64,000 nucleotides of DNA from Lapidilactobacillus wuchangensis (GCF_003946645.1 NZ_RHOU01000012.1:1-64000); one strand, 5' to 3'; shown: positions 9,303 to 19,865, counted from the stretch's first letter. The notes: generated by a model from the sequence alone, not told the origin. Program-made: numbers and translations.

Positions 9303-10814
9303 ATGGCGAAGACAGATTATAGTGCACTGGCGAAACAAATTATTGAATTGGTCGGGGGACCAAGCAATATTAATAAAGTTATTCACTGTATTTCACGATT
9401 GCGGTTTTATTTAAAGGATGAAAAAAAAGCCCAGACTGATAAAATTACTAGTCTTTCTGGGGTAGCTGGGGCGTTATATAACTCTGGGTTAGGTCAATAT
9501 CAAGTCGTCATTGGGCCAGCAGTAGCTGATGTTTATGATGAAGTGATTAAACAATTAGGTAGCGGCTTTGCTGATGATAAAGCGACTGCCGAAGCTGTTG
9601 AAGAGACAGCAGAAGAAGCAGCGGCTAATCGGCCCAAGACATTATGGGGCTGGATCACGCGTGGCTTCCAATTGTTGATCGGTACGATTACTGGTTCAAT
9701 GATTCCAATCATTGGTTTGTTAGCTGCTTCTGGTATTTTGAAAGGGTTCTTGACCCTCTTCACTTTCAACTTGCATTGGATCGATACGAAGTCAACAACC
9801 TTCATTATTATTAATGCCATGGGCGACTCGGCCTTTTACTTCTTACCAATTTTGGTTGGGTATACGGCGGCGAAACAGTTGCGTTCAGAACCAATTACAG
9901 TAGCAGCAATTGCTGGGGTTTTAGTTCATCCCACGATTGCCGCCTTATGGGCAGCGCCAACTAAAGGAATGGCAACAATCATGGGGATTCCGCTAAATGC
10001 GACATTCTTCGGCTTGCCAATCCACATACCTCAATATACGTACTCAATCTTCCCAATTATTTTCGCTGCTTGGTTAGCGCGACCAGTGGGAAATTGGTTG
10101 AAGAAAGTGTTACCGCTTAGTTTACGGGCTATTTTCCAACCGTTGTTCACATTGTTCATTGTTACCAGTGCGGTCTTAGTTTTAATGGGCCCAGTTATTT
10201 CACTGATTTCTGGCGCGTTGGCAACTGGGATTAACTTCTTAGTTACAGCGAATGAAGCAATCGCCGGTTTAGTTGTTGGGGCGTTATATCAAACCTTAGT
10301 TATCTTTGGCTTACACTGGATGATTGTGCCAATTATTTCCAACGATATTGCCATGACCGGTCATTCCGTCTTGAATGGCTTGGTTAACTTTACCATGATT
10401 GCCCAAGGTGCTGGTGCCTTAGCTGTTTGGGTCAAATCAAAACGTGCTGACATTAAAGGCTTGGCTTTGGCGGGGGCGTTGTCAAGTTTTGCTGGGGTCA
10501 CTGAACCGGCGATGTATGGGATCAACTTGAAATATGGTCATGTCTTCTGGACAGCAAGTATTGGGAGTACTGTTGGCTGTTTCATTGCTGGTTTGTTCCA
10601 TATTGATATGTTTGGTTTCACCGGTTCACTCATTGGTTTCCCATCGTTCTTCTCAAAAACCAATCCCAATAATATTTGGGTCTACCTCGTTGCTGCAGTT
10701 GTGACTTTAGTTGTTTCTTTCCTTAGCGTATACTTCTGGGGCTTTACTGATGCAGATCTTGATAAGGGCAAGAATGCGCAGAAGAAAAATGTCTTTAAAG
10801 GTGCAGTTAACTAG
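9303..10814 (+). CDS. PTS EIIBC permease, trehalose type
   Basis: A 503-residue permease that takes up and phosphorylates a disaccharide. The N-terminal EIIB domain (1-90) carries the phosphorylation site Cys29 in VIHCISRLRF. After an acidic linker (about 97-115) a membrane EIIC domain runs from about 120 to 480, with the GVTEPAMYG motif typical of glucose-superfamily EIIC proteins. TreR, EIIA and a GH65 phosphorylase sit next to it, so trehalose imported as trehalose 6-phosphate is the best assignment. A sucrose or beta-glucoside specificity is less likely. Confidence 0.88.
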   Translation: MAKTDYSALAKQIIELVGGPSNINKVIHCISRLRFYLKDEKKAQTDKITSLSGVAGALYNSGLGQYQVVIGPAVADVYDEVIKQLGSGFADDKATAEAVEETAEEAAANRPKTLWGWITRGFQLLIGTITGSMIPIIGLLAASGILKGFLTLFTFNLHWIDTKSTTFIIINAMGDSAFYFLPILVGYTAAKQLRSEPITVAAIAGVLVHPTIAALWAAPTKGMATIMGIPLNATFFGLPIHIPQYTYSIFPIIFAAWLARPVGNWLKKVLPLSLRAIFQPLFTLFIVTSAVLVLMGPVISLISGALATGINFLVTANEAIAGLVVGALYQTLVIFGLHWMIVPIISNDIAMTGHSVLNGLVNFTMIAQGAGALAVWVKSKRADIKGLALAGALSSFAGVTEPAMYGINLKYGHVFWTASIGSTVGCFIAGLFHIDMFGFTGSLIGFPSFFSKTNPNNIWVYLVAAVVTLVVSFLSVYFWGFTDADLDKGKNAQKKNVFKGAVN

Positions 10815-10828
10815 ATAAGGAGTTTATG

Positions 10829-13165
10829 ATGACTACAGATTGGCAGATTGTTTATCAAAATATTCCCCATGGCCCTAAATCGTACGGTCAAGAATCAATT
10901 TTAACGTTAGGGAACGGTTATCTCGGCTGGCGGGGGGCGCCAGTAACCACCCAATTTAGTGATGATCATTATCCCGGCTTGTATGTCGCTGGTGTTTTCA
11001 ACCAAACGACCACTGTGGTCAATCACCGCGATATTGTTAACGAAGATATGGTGAATCTTCCTAATCCGCAATTGTTGAGGATTTTCGTTGATAATCAAGA
11101 AGTAACAGTACCTTATGACCAACGCAAAGCTTGTTTAAATATGGATCAAGGGACGCTGGTCGAACATTTCGAGTATCCGCTAGCAGCTGGGCGGCTGAAG
11201 TTGGATACGGTGAAAGTTTGCGATCCCGTTAATTACCATCAATTAGCTTTGAAGGTAAATATCCAACTTGATTTTGCCGCGCAAGTAAAAGTCCAACTGA
11301 TCGTTGACGGTAAAATTAAAAATCAAAATGTGCAACGCTATCGGGAATTTAATAGCCAAGAGTTTGCCATTGTTAAAGCAGCCGATCATTTCATTCATGC
11401 CGAAACATTGGCCTCTAAAATTACACTAGCTGTTGGGGCAGTAACAACTAGTGACCAAGCTACTTTTACCACCACTTATCCGGATCATCAAGTGGTCGAC
11501 CAAGCGCAAGTTGACTTGGCCGCCCAAGAGAATTTCACGATTGAACGCGTGATGGCTGTGGCCACCAGCTATGAGAGCAGTAATCCGATCCCGTTGGTTA
11601 AAAAAGCGTTGACTCATAGTAGCTTTACCAAAATTCAAACGTCAGGTTTGACTCATTGGCAGGCCTTCTGGCAAGATGCGGACGTGCAAATTGAAAGTGA
11701 TGATCCCGACTTGCAGCGGTTAGTGCGCATGAATATTTTCCACTTGCACCAAGCGGCACAGAAACTTGCGAACAAAGATTTAGACGCTTCAGTTGGTTCC
11801 CGCGCGTTAACTGGGGAGGGTTATCGCGGGCATATTTTCTGGGATGAGTTATTTCTAGTGCCTTACTATGCCACAGTGGAGCCAGACACAGCGAAGGATA
11901 TTTTACAGTATCGGCTCAAGCGTCTGACCGCTGCTAAAAAGAATGCCCGGGCGCAGTATGAACACGGCGCGATGTATCCTTGGCAATCAGCCATGTACGG
12001 CGATGAACAGTCGCAAAGTATTCATTTAAATCCGTTGACCCATCGTTGGTATCAAGACAACTCACGCTTACAACGCCACGTTTCGCTGGCGGTGGTCTAT
12101 AATATTTGGTCCTATACGCGGATTACCGGTGACTATAGCCTGCTTCGTGAAGGCGGTCTGAAAGTGTTGCTGGAGACCACCAAGTTCTGGTTGAGTAAGG
12201 TGACTTATGATGGCGAACGTTATCATTTGTCCGGCGTGATGGGTCCCGACGAATTCCACGAGGCTTATCCTCAAGCAAGTGTTGACGGCCTATCTGACAA
12301 TGCTTATACCAATATTATGCTAGTTTGGTCGCTGAACTGGTTACTGGACCTGCGTAAGAATGATGACGTTGATTTCGCCGGTGTTTGTGCTGAAGTTGAT
12401 TTTGATGAGCTGCTAGTCCAAAAGGCTAGTGATGTGGCTAGTAATTTGGCCTTATTCGTTGATGATGCTGGGGTAATTGAACAATATCAACATTACTTCA
12501 ACTTAAAGGATCTGGACTTAGATAATTATCGCCAAAAATATGGTGATATTCATCGGATCGATCGCATTTTGAAATCTGAAGATAAATCGTCGAATGATTA
12601 TCAAGTTAACAAGCAGGCTGATGCATTAATGGCCGTTTATAATTTAGGTGAAAAAATGATGCAGCAATTGGTGGCTCAATTAGGCTATCAATTACCGAAA
12701 AATTGGCTTCGGGAAAACCGTGATTACTATTTAGCTCGGACCGTGCATGGCTCGACGGTTTCACGGCCAGTGTTTGCCGCGATTGATGTGCTTTTAGGCG
12801 AGCTGGATCATGCTGTGGATTATTTGATCACTGCCATTAAGTCTGACTTCGATGATATCCAAGGCGGCACCACTGCCGAGGGGATTCATACTGGCGTTAT
12901 GGGCGGCACCCTATCAGTGATTGAGCATGCTTTCGCGGGGGTGAAGTTCTATGACCGGCATGTGCTGGTCGAACCTAAGATTCCTCATAATTGGAGTTAT
13001 CTCTCCTTTGCGCAACGGTTCCATGGCACGTTAATTCGCTTTACGTTCCGCAATAATACCTTGTGTGTTGAGGCAGATCAGGACATTTGTATTATTGTTC
13101 AGGCGAATAAAATCCATTTAAGTGCCAATCGTGCAGTCAACATCGTCTTAAATCCGCGCTTTTAG
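10829..13165 (+). CDS. GH65 phosphorylase, probable trehalose 6-phosphate phosphorylase
   Basis: A 778-residue enzyme with the N-terminal beta-sandwich and (alpha/alpha)6 barrel of glycoside hydrolase family 65. The catalytic acid is expected in GVMGPDEFHE (about residue 474), and the phosphate-binding part of the barrel includes IQGGTTAEGIHTGVMGG. The family contains maltose, kojibiose and trehalose phosphorylases and trehalose 6-phosphate phosphorylase. The PTS partners deliver a phosphorylated sugar, which favours the last, giving beta-glucose 1-phosphate plus glucose 6-phosphate. No beta-phosphoglucomutase gene follows, although it is often adjacent. AAGGAG (10817-10822) favours ATG 10829 over ATG 10826. 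Confidence 0.85.
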   Translation: MTTDWQIVYQNIPHGPKSYGQESILTLGNGYLGWRGAPVTTQFSDDHYPGLYVAGVFNQTTTVVNHRDIVNEDMVNLPNPQLLRIFVDNQEVTVPYDQRKACLNMDQGTLVEHFEYPLAAGRLKLDTVKVCDPVNYHQLALKVNIQLDFAAQVKVQLIVDGKIKNQNVQRYREFNSQEFAIVKAADHFIHAETLASKITLAVGAVTTSDQATFTTTYPDHQVVDQAQVDLAAQENFTIERVMAVATSYESSNPIPLVKKALTHSSFTKIQTSGLTHWQAFWQDADVQIESDDPDLQRLVRMNIFHLHQAAQKLANKDLDASVGSRALTGEGYRGHIFWDELFLVPYYATVEPDTAKDILQYRLKRLTAAKKNARAQYEHGAMYPWQSAMYGDEQSQSIHLNPLTHRWYQDNSRLQRHVSLAVVYNIWSYTRITGDYSLLREGGLKVLLETTKFWLSKVTYDGERYHLSGVMGPDEFHEAYPQASVDGLSDNAYTNIMLVWSLNWLLDLRKNDDVDFAGVCAEVDFDELLVQKASDVASNLALFVDDAGVIEQYQHYFNLKDLDLDNYRQKYGDIHRIDRILKSEDKSSNDYQVNKQADALMAVYNLGEKMMQQLVAQLGYQLPKNWLRENRDYYLARTVHGSTVSRPVFAAIDVLLGELDHAVDYLITAIKSDFDDIQGGTTAEGIHTGVMGGTLSVIEHAFAGVKFYDRHVLVEPKIPHNWSYLSFAQRFHGTLIRFTFRNNTLCVEADQDICIIVQANKIHLSANRAVNIVLNPRF

Positions 13166-13238
13166 AAGTTATTTATCAAAGGTTGCCCACTAGAAAATTG
13201 AGTAACAACTGAAATAGCGGTGATTTAATTGCTTAAAT

Positions 13239-13284
13239 AAAAATCGCCTCATAATCATGAGTTGGATTATGAGGCGATTTTGTT
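13239..13284 (+). terminator. Rho-independent terminator of the trehalose operon
   Basis: AAAATCGCCTCATAAT pairs with ATTATGAGGCGATTTT, then T-rich sequence. The symmetry would let it act in both directions. Confidence 0.93.
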
Positions 13285-13433
13285 TCAGAAGACGCGAAGC
13301 TTTTTTTCAAGAAAACTTGGCAAAAAAACAGCAACTACCCAGTGGCAATCGCTATCTTTTTACTAGATAATTCGTTAAAATCTGGGTGTTCTGATTTGAA
13401 AATAAAATGAATTCAGCAAATTTAAGGAGGATC

Positions 13434-13937
13434 ATGATGGAACAAGATCAACAAGTTACCCCAACTTATCAAGCAAATTTCATGAGTGAGGCCACAGCAG
13501 AAGCGTTAGGCAACGTTCAAAATGGCGCCGGCGGTCCCTTTGGTGCAGTGGTTGTGCGCGATGGCCATATTCTAGCGGCAGCACATAATCAAGTTCTTGA
13601 AAACCACGACTCCACCGCCCACGGTGAAATTGTGGCGATTCGCCAAGCCTGTGCCCAATTAGGCAGTCATGATTTAAGCGGCTGCATCCTGTATACCAAT
13701 GCCTATCCTTGCCCAATGTGCCTAAGTGCAATCGTTTGGGCCAATATCAAAACAGTTTATTACGGCAACACTGCTGAAGATGCTGCGGCGATTGGTTTCC
13801 GTGATGCCGATCTCTATCACTATATTGAAAATGGCTGCCAAGATGCGCAAGTGCTGGATTTGGAACAGCACGATCATGAGATGACGATTCAACCTTTCCA
13901 TGAATTTGCTGCGAAGAAAGACAAGCAGCTTTATTAA
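13434..13937 (+). CDS. Nucleoside/guanine deaminase (CDA family)
   Basis: A zinc-dependent cytidine-deaminase-fold enzyme of about 167 residues. The zinc site is formed by STAHGEIVAI (His ligand and catalytic Glu) and PCPMC (two Cys ligands). Length, the GGPFGAVVV motif and the C-terminus resemble Bacillus guanine deaminase GuaD more than tRNA deaminase TadA. The residue before PCPMC is Tyr rather than the common Glu. The start is set by AAGGAGG at 13424-13430; ATG 13434 and 13437 are both possible, and the open frame from 13407 precedes this site. It stands alone between a terminator and repeat copy C. Confidence 0.82.
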   Translation: MMEQDQQVTPTYQANFMSEATAEALGNVQNGAGGPFGAVVVRDGHILAAAHNQVLENHDSTAHGEIVAIRQACAQLGSHDLSGCILYTNAYPCPMCLSAIVWANIKTVYYGNTAEDAAAIGFRDADLYHYIENGCQDAQVLDLEQHDHEMTIQPFHEFAAKKDKQLY

Positions 13938-13974
13938 CAGAGCAGTGGTCTGAAACAGAATTAGTTCAGATCAA

Positions 13975-14530
13975 GAGTGGCGGTAAGTCTTCCCCAATTG
14001 AGGACGGCAGGGGCCCAGCAATTTTATGGGCGTGGAACATGGTGGGCGTTGATTTGAGCTTATTGCTTCGCAACAATCTCAAATACAAGCCTTATTCTAA
14101 CCGCTGAAGCGGCAAGAATAATTTCATGGCTGACGCCAATTGCGCCGCCACCACCTGATAAAACTAACTAAAATGATCACCACTATTTAGCCGAACCAGA
14201 TTGTGGTGAGACAAAAACGGTGTGACAATCTCTACTGAAAAATAGAGTTGTCACACCGCTTTTTTTGTTACTGTTCAGCTATTACCACTGATTTAAATGG
14301 GTTAATGAATCCTGCTATCACTGGCTTAAGCACTAATAATTATTAAATGTACCACCTTAATTCCAGACGGAATGGAGGGCGTGGTTGTCAGCCGCCAAAT
14401 TTGTCTTATTGCTTTAGCAATTAGACAAAGGCTCGTATTTGAAACAATTGCGGTTTTCAATTGGTTCAAATCGATGCCGGCCGCGTTCCACAACCAGCAA
14501 GCCCGGAATGCAGTCAGAACCAGATCTGTT
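13975..14530. repeat. Intergenic structured repeat, copy C (complete divergent pair)
   Basis: The left type II core (13975-14158) is on the minus strand. Its outer arms are mixed: one side carries the GGCAGGGGCCCAGC variant and the other GCGCCGCCACCACC. The central hairpin (14218-14267, then T7) is near perfect. The right type I core (14361-14530) is on the plus strand, with TGGTTGT (14382-14388) pairing ACAACCA (14490-14496). It lies between the deaminase gene and the convergent end of the yhaN-like gene. A 65-codon frame inside is spurious. Confidence 0.88.
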
Positions 14531-14574
14531 TTTACATCTTCATCTGATTTTAATGGTTTTGGTATTTAATCAGT

Positions 14575-17316
14575 TCAAAGCGTTCGCACTACAAAGCCAT
14601 TTTTAGCAGCTAAATCAGCCAAGTTTTGGTGGCAAGTGAACATGATTAATTGATGCTGCTGACTCTGGGATTTTAAGAAACGAAAGGCATTCGCAGCACG
14701 GGTGTCATCATATTCGCGCAGAATATCGTCGAGCAGCAAAGGCAAACTACTTTGCCCCGCCTTATTAGTCAACAGGTTAGTAATTGCCAGCCGCAACGCT
14801 AAGTAAGCCTGATCAGCGGTGCCGCTGCTTAAATAATCGGCCTCGTGATAACTGCCTTGGTCACGTACTTCTAAGGCGAAACTCTTAGGAATTAATAACT
14901 CTTGATAACGCTGGTTAGTCAAAGTCGCTAAATATTGGCCGGCCTTTTCTTTTAAGGAAGGTGCGAAATATTTGCGCCGTTCATCGATGACTTGTTGCAG
15001 CGTTGTTTGGGCCAGCGTTAAGGATTGATAACGCGTCTGTAAAAGATTAACGGTTTCTATTAGATCGTGAATATCATGGTCGATTTCGTCAACTGAGCGG
15101 CCAAAACCTTGGAGTTGATGTTGTAATTGATACCATTGATCATCAAGATCAGTGGGAAATTGTTTGAGCTGGGTTTGTAATTGGTGGCGCTGCTCAGTAG
15201 TTAAACGCGCCGCAGTTGTTGCTTGCTGCAAACTAGCAGCCAACTCAGCTGAACTGGCTTTAATGCCGGTTACTTGACGTTGACTGGCAACGGTGGCCTG
15301 AGTGGTCTGATAAAGTTGGCCCACGCGCGTCAAAGTAGCTAATTCTTGCTGGGCTTGGGTGAGATTGGTAACTTCCGTATGGCCTAATTGTTGGTAGTAA
15401 GCTAATAGGGCCGCTTGGGTCGTTTGTTGCCGCTTTTGTAGGTCGTGCCACTGTTGCTGCTGAACTTGATCTTTTTGCTGTAACTGATAGTTCACTTGAT
15501 AGGTGGTAAAATCAGCTACTTGTTTGGCGTGTAACTGTTGAATCAGTTGTTGTTGGCAATTAGCCAATTGCAAAGACAATTGATTTTTAAGCTCGGTTAA
15601 AGCAGCCGTCGCTAAAGTTAATTCGGGCAATTGCAGGTCGGTGTTGGCAAGTTGCGTTTGCCATTGTTCGAGATTAGTGTTCCAACGATCCCAAGCCGTG
15701 GCCAAACGCGGTTGCGCCGCCTGAATTTGATGAACAACTTGTTGCAGCTGCTGTTCAGTGACTTTTAACTGATTTAATTGTGGCGCTAAATCGGCAGCTT
15801 GTTGCTGTAAAACTAAGGCCTGGGCCTGCAATTCTTGCAAGGCAGCCTTTTGTTCGGAAAAGTCATCAGCGTCTGACACTAACGAATTTGGGGTGCTGCG
15901 GCGCAAGAGACTAATGACTGCCAGCAACAGCCCACCACCTGCGAGGACGTAGCCGAAGACAATTTTGACAATCACTAAAATTAAACCAATCCCCAATAAT
16001 AACAAGCCGCCACCTAATAGTAGTTTCTGTTGTTGATTATTTTTGTGGGCCTGTTGGGCGGTGCGACTATTGGCCGCGGTGTGCTGTTGACTGCGATCAA
16101 GGCGATCTTGATGAATTTGTTGCTGCTGGAGATTTTGTTGTTGAGCGGTGGTGAGCTGTTCAGCTTGGGCCCGCAATTGGTCGGCCGGCGCTAACTGTTC
16201 AGTCAGTTGTTTCTGCTGCTGAGTTAGCTCACGCCAAGCCGCTTGTTGCTGTAAGGCTTGGGCCGCCGCAGGATCTAATTCTTGCTGGAAGAAATTCTGC
16301 AATTGCTGAATTTTTTCAGTTTGTTGTTGCAGTTTGGCTGTTGCTGCGTAATCGGCCTCACTAATTGGCAAGCTCAAATTTTGACCGTTAACTTTAGTTA
16401 AAACGGCGGCAGCTTGATTGGCGGCAACCGCGTCTTGAACGAGCTGTTGTAATTTCGGTAAAATCGTTGGCACTTGTTCTGGTTGAAAACTTAAAGCATG
16501 CAAGGCTTGAATTTGTTGCTCGTTAGCTTGAATCGCTTGTAATAATTGTTGTCGTTGTTGGCTTTGCTGTGCTTGTTGGTCTTGTTGCAATTTCGTTTGA
16601 AGCTGATCGCGTTGTTGGCGTTGCTGACTAAGTTCTTGCAATTGTGCCACTTGTTCTGTTTGGGCAGTCTGCCGGGCAACCGTGGCTTGGCGCGCCAACT
16701 GCAATTGCTCCAATTGGTCTTTGGCCGCGACTAATTGGCCTTTATTACCAGACTTTGACCTTAAATCGGTGCTGGCCGCCGCTAACCGCGCTAGCACCTC
16801 ATTAGCGGAAACAGTTTCGTCGCCACTTTGGGTCAAGTTTTTAACTAATTTCTCAGTTAAATCATCTTGCCCTTGACCATTATTGAAAATCCCCGGCTGC
16901 CCAATGAAGCCAGTTTTGAGAAAGCCGGCTAAATTCAGATCGAGCAGCCATTCACCGACTTCCATTTTCGGTGGTAGAGGTACGGCTTCATCAGTATTCA
17001 AATCAATTATTTCGGTGGTATCTTTGCTGAAAGTTTTACCAAAATGTTTCTCAATTTGATAGCGGTGATTTTTAGCCGTTAAAATAAGACTCCCCGCCAT
17101 TTCGCGACCGCTCCAAGGTTGATATTTACTGCGAATTGTTAACTGGCCCTTACGATCGCGGCCTTGGTCACCATACAGCATCAGCAACATGAAACTGAGC
17201 AGGGTTGTTTTACCCTGTTCATTATCGCCGTAAATCAGTTGGGCGGACGGGTCTAATTTAAGTTCGAATTGATGAAACATTCCAAAGTCAATCAGATTAA
17301 GTTGTTCAATGCGCAT
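14575..17316 (-). CDS. YhaN-like SMC/SbcC-family ATPase with membrane hairpin
   Basis: A 913-residue ATPase of the SbcC/Rad50 type. Walker A is GDNEQGKTT (residues 30-38). The C-terminal Walker B region is LPLLLDDILREYDD, with a signature-like LSSGTADQAYLALRLA upstream. The middle is very glutamine-rich coiled coil. Unlike SbcC it has two adjacent hydrophobic helices (roughly residues 430-470), as in Bacillus YhaN. Its start overlaps the end of the metallophosphoesterase gene by 11 nt, indicating translational coupling. The pair is inferred to form an SbcCD-like DNA end-processing complex, possibly at the membrane. The long Q-rich coil inflates spurious frames on both strands. Confidence 0.85.
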   Translation of the reverse strand: MRIEQLNLIDFGMFHQFELKLDPSAQLIYGDNEQGKTTLLSFMLLMLYGDQGRDRKGQLTIRSKYQPWSGREMAGSLILTAKNHRYQIEKHFGKTFSKDTTEIIDLNTDEAVPLPPKMEVGEWLLDLNLAGFLKTGFIGQPGIFNNGQGQDDLTEKLVKNLTQSGDETVSANEVLARLAAASTDLRSKSGNKGQLVAAKDQLEQLQLARQATVARQTAQTEQVAQLQELSQQRQQRDQLQTKLQQDQQAQQSQQRQQLLQAIQANEQQIQALHALSFQPEQVPTILPKLQQLVQDAVAANQAAAVLTKVNGQNLSLPISEADYAATAKLQQQTEKIQQLQNFFQQELDPAAAQALQQQAAWRELTQQQKQLTEQLAPADQLRAQAEQLTTAQQQNLQQQQIHQDRLDRSQQHTAANSRTAQQAHKNNQQQKLLLGGGLLLLGIGLILVIVKIVFGYVLAGGGLLLAVISLLRRSTPNSLVSDADDFSEQKAALQELQAQALVLQQQAADLAPQLNQLKVTEQQLQQVVHQIQAAQPRLATAWDRWNTNLEQWQTQLANTDLQLPELTLATAALTELKNQLSLQLANCQQQLIQQLHAKQVADFTTYQVNYQLQQKDQVQQQQWHDLQKRQQTTQAALLAYYQQLGHTEVTNLTQAQQELATLTRVGQLYQTTQATVASQRQVTGIKASSAELAASLQQATTAARLTTEQRHQLQTQLKQFPTDLDDQWYQLQHQLQGFGRSVDEIDHDIHDLIETVNLLQTRYQSLTLAQTTLQQVIDERRKYFAPSLKEKAGQYLATLTNQRYQELLIPKSFALEVRDQGSYHEADYLSSGTADQAYLALRLAITNLLTNKAGQSSLPLLLDDILREYDDTRAANAFRFLKSQSQQHQLIMFTCHQNLADLAAKNGFVVRTL

Positions 17317-18436
17317 TGGTCAAGTCCTCCTGAAATGCCCGCAAACCTAAATCAAGGGCTAATTGCGCCTGGGCTTTTTCTTGATCATTATGAGCTTGGT
17401 CAATTTTTGCCAGCACCTTTTTGGTAAAATTACCGGCTAAAGTATCAAGTTGGGCCAATTGCTGATAATCAATTGCCAAATGAGTTTCGTTACGCAAACG
17501 TAGGTCGAAAACAGACAGTTGCGCTGTTAAACCAGCTTCGGTGATTAAGGCTGTGGTCGGTAAAGCACCAGTTAAATGAATTTTGTAAAGATGGCGCTGA
17601 TAATCGGGGCCATATTTTTCAGCGAGCATCGTTTCGATTTTCGCGGCTGCTTCGCTGTTACTATTTAAACCAGTTAAATCAACACTTAATTCTTCGTATT
17701 GGCGCTGGGCCAAGGGCTGAAAAGTAACCGTCGGCGTAGTTTGACCGGGAATAAAATCGAGCACCAGCACACCTTTGGGACCTTGTTCGTCAAAGCCGTG
17801 GCCCTCTGGCGTCCCGGCGTAAGCATAAGCCGTGGCACCAACTTGGTTTTGAATGCGTTTATGAATGTGGCCTAGTGCTAACCAATTTAGGCCTGAATTG
17901 GCAATCTGTTCAGCTGTTAACGGATCATAAGGCGAGCTTTCTGGTGTGAAGGCATCGCCATGGAGCACACCGATTTGCCAATGATTGGTTTGTGGAGTGA
18001 CTGGTTTTAACAGCGATATTTTGGCGTAAGGAGCTGTGAAGCCAGCACCCCAAATCGTGATTTGCCAATCAGGAAAATCGAGTTTTGACCAGGTACCAGT
18101 AAAGAGATGAACATTGGCAGGCCATTTTTGCGGCTCATCCCAACAAGAACCGGCGTAGGCAAAATCGTGATTACCAGTCGCAATTACCACTTTAATCGGG
18201 GCGATTTTGCGAAAAGCATCTTGGACATCCTGCACTAAAGCGGCGTCAGGATTAGGGGTATCAAATAAATCACCAGGGATCAACAGCAGCTGAGCATCAA
18301 TTTTTTGACAATAAGCGAGGGCGTTGAGAAACGTCTGCCATAAATCTTGCTGGCGCTGTTGTTGGCGGTGGCGATCAGTGAGTCCGGCGTAAGCAAAGCC
18401 GAGATGGACGTCACTCATTTGCACAATTTTCGTCAT
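17306..18436 (-). CDS. YhaO-like SbcD-family metallophosphoesterase
   Basis: A 376-residue nuclease subunit of the Mre11/SbcD class. Metal-binding motifs are visible in order: MSDVHLGF (D-x-H), LIPGDLFD (GD), ATGNHDF (GNHD), VLHGD and ALGHIHKR (GHxH). A C-terminal capping region of about 150 residues follows. The partner ATPase gene overlaps its 3' end, as in yhaO-yhaN of other Firmicutes. It probably acts in double-strand-break or hairpin processing. The start ATG at 18436 is preceded by AAGGAG on the minus strand. Confidence 0.88.
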   Translation of the reverse strand: MTKIVQMSDVHLGFAYAGLTDRHRQQQRQQDLWQTFLNALAYCQKIDAQLLLIPGDLFDTPNPDAALVQDVQDAFRKIAPIKVVIATGNHDFAYAGSCWDEPQKWPANVHLFTGTWSKLDFPDWQITIWGAGFTAPYAKISLLKPVTPQTNHWQIGVLHGDAFTPESSPYDPLTAEQIANSGLNWLALGHIHKRIQNQVGATAYAYAGTPEGHGFDEQGPKGVLVLDFIPGQTTPTVTFQPLAQRQYEELSVDLTGLNSNSEAAAKIETMLAEKYGPDYQRHLYKIHLTGALPTTALITEAGLTAQLSVFDLRLRNETHLAIDYQQLAQLDTLAGNFTKKVLAKIDQAHNDQEKAQAQLALDLGLRAFQEDLTNAH

Positions 18437-18646
18437 GATTAGAAAAACTCCTTGTTAGCTAAAATAATTCGAAATAGAACGGTTGTTCCCATAATGATAT
18501 GTTAGCGTTAACGCCGGTTGTCGTCAATCTTTGTCAGAAAAACAATGATTAATGCTAGGCAAATTGGTTGCATTCGGGTGGCAGTTAATTAGAATTAAAG
18601 ACGCTAAGAAAAGATTGTCCACAATTAATTTCGAGGAGGAAGCGCC

Positions 18647-19087
18647 ATGACTAAAAATGAAACGACTGCTGATTTGCAACAACGATTAACTGCAGAGGAA
18701 TATCAGGTCACTCAGGAAGCGGCCACAGAAGCGCCATTTACTGGTAAATATGATCAATTTTTTGAACCAGGAATTTATGTGGATGTTGTGAGTGGTCAGC
18801 CATTATTTAGTTCGACGGATAAATATGATTCTGGTTGTGGTTGGCCAGCTTTCACCCAACCAATTGCGGCAAAAAATGTCGTTGAACATACCGATCATTC
18901 TTTCGGAATGGTTCGGCAGGAAGTCTTAAGTCAGGACGCCCATTCTCATTTAGGCCATGTTTTCCCAGATGGGCCAACTGATCGCGGCGGTTTGCGCTAC
19001 TGCATCAATTCCGCGGCCTTGAAATTCATTCCCGTTAGTCAATTAGACGCGGCTGGCTATGGTGAATTTAAGCAGTTATTCAATTAA
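18647..19087 (+). CDS. Peptide methionine-(R)-S-oxide reductase MsrB
   Basis: A 146-residue repair enzyme that reduces methionine R-sulfoxide in proteins. It contains [11 protein letters not shown] and the catalytic Cys in [14 protein letters not shown], together with the conserved [10 protein letters not shown]. The paired CxxC zinc ligands found in many MsrB proteins are absent, as in several lactobacillar forms. ATG 18647 has a strong GAGGAGG upstream. It is monocistronic and followed by repeat copy D. Confidence 0.93.
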   Translation: MTKNETTADLQQRLTAEEYQVTQEAATEAPFTGKYDQFFEPGIYVDVVSGQPLFSSTDKYDSGCGWPAFTQPIAAKNVVEHTDHSFGMVRQEVLSQDAHSHLGHVFPDGPTDRGGLRYCINSAALKFIPVSQLDAAGYGEFKQLFN

Positions 19088-19154
19088 AAGAAGCGTAATC
19101 CATTACTTTGATTGTGATGTTAGTTAAATCTGATTAAGTCGCTCCTTAGTTGAG

Positions 19155-19770
19155 TGCGGCAGGGGCCCAAACTAGTTCAGGAATAAATTAACGTTAAGTC
19201 TTCCTCAATTTGAGGAGGTGGTGGCGGCGCAATTTTGTGGGCGTGGAACGCCATGGGCATTGATTTAAGCTTTTGCTGCGCAAAATCTTAAATACAAGCC
19301 TTATACTAAGTGCTAAAGCACTAAGTATAATTTCATGGCTGACGCCAATTGCGCCGCCACCACCTGAGTAAACTAACAAAACTGAGCACCACTATTTGGC
19401 TGGACCAGATTGTGGTAAAACAAAAGCGGTGTGACAATCTCTACTGAAATAGATTTGTCACACTGTTTTGCTATTGGTCAACTATTATTACTATTTGAAT
19501 TGAGTTCATGAATCTCGCTAACACTGCTTTAAGCACTAACGAGGATGAAGTGAGCTAATTCAACTCCAGACGGAATGGAGGGCGTGGTTGTCAGCCAATC
19601 GGGTTTTATTTGCGTACGAGCTTGCGAGAAGCAGCCAAATTTGTCTTATTGCTTTAGCAATTAGACAAAGGCTCGTATTTGAAACAATTTGGTTCTTAGT
19701 TGGTTCAAATCGATGCCGGCCGCGTTCCACAACCAGCAAGCCCGGAATGTAGTCAAAACCGATTCCGTTT
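19155..19770. repeat. Intergenic structured repeat, copy D, with 38-nt insert in the right core
   Basis: A relic GCGGCAGGGGCCCA (19157-19170) lies before the left type II core (19199-19366, minus strand), whose outer arms are GGTGGTGGCGGCGCAATT and its complement. The central hairpin is at 19426-19470. The right type I core (19563-19770, plus) carries a 38-nt block at 19597-19634 in place of one base, splitting the segment that joins the closing and second helices. The same block with two substitutions is present in copy G, so it is an optional module of the family. Confidence 0.88.
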
Positions 19771-19818
19771 TAACACCTTCACCAGGTTTTAAAGCTATCA
19801 AATTTATTTAACGCATTT

Positions 19819-19865
19819 TTGAAAAAATTCGGTATTGTTACTACTATCGAAGCTTGTACCGAATT
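19819..19865 (+). promoter_or_regulatory. Promoter with flanking inverted repeat for the acetyltransferase gene
   Basis: TTGAAA (19819-19824), a 17-bp spacer and TACTAT (19842-19847) form a promoter. A perfect 9-bp inverted repeat, AATTCGGTA (19826-19834) and TACCGAATT (19857-19865), brackets the -10 box, as an operator would. Confidence 0.6.
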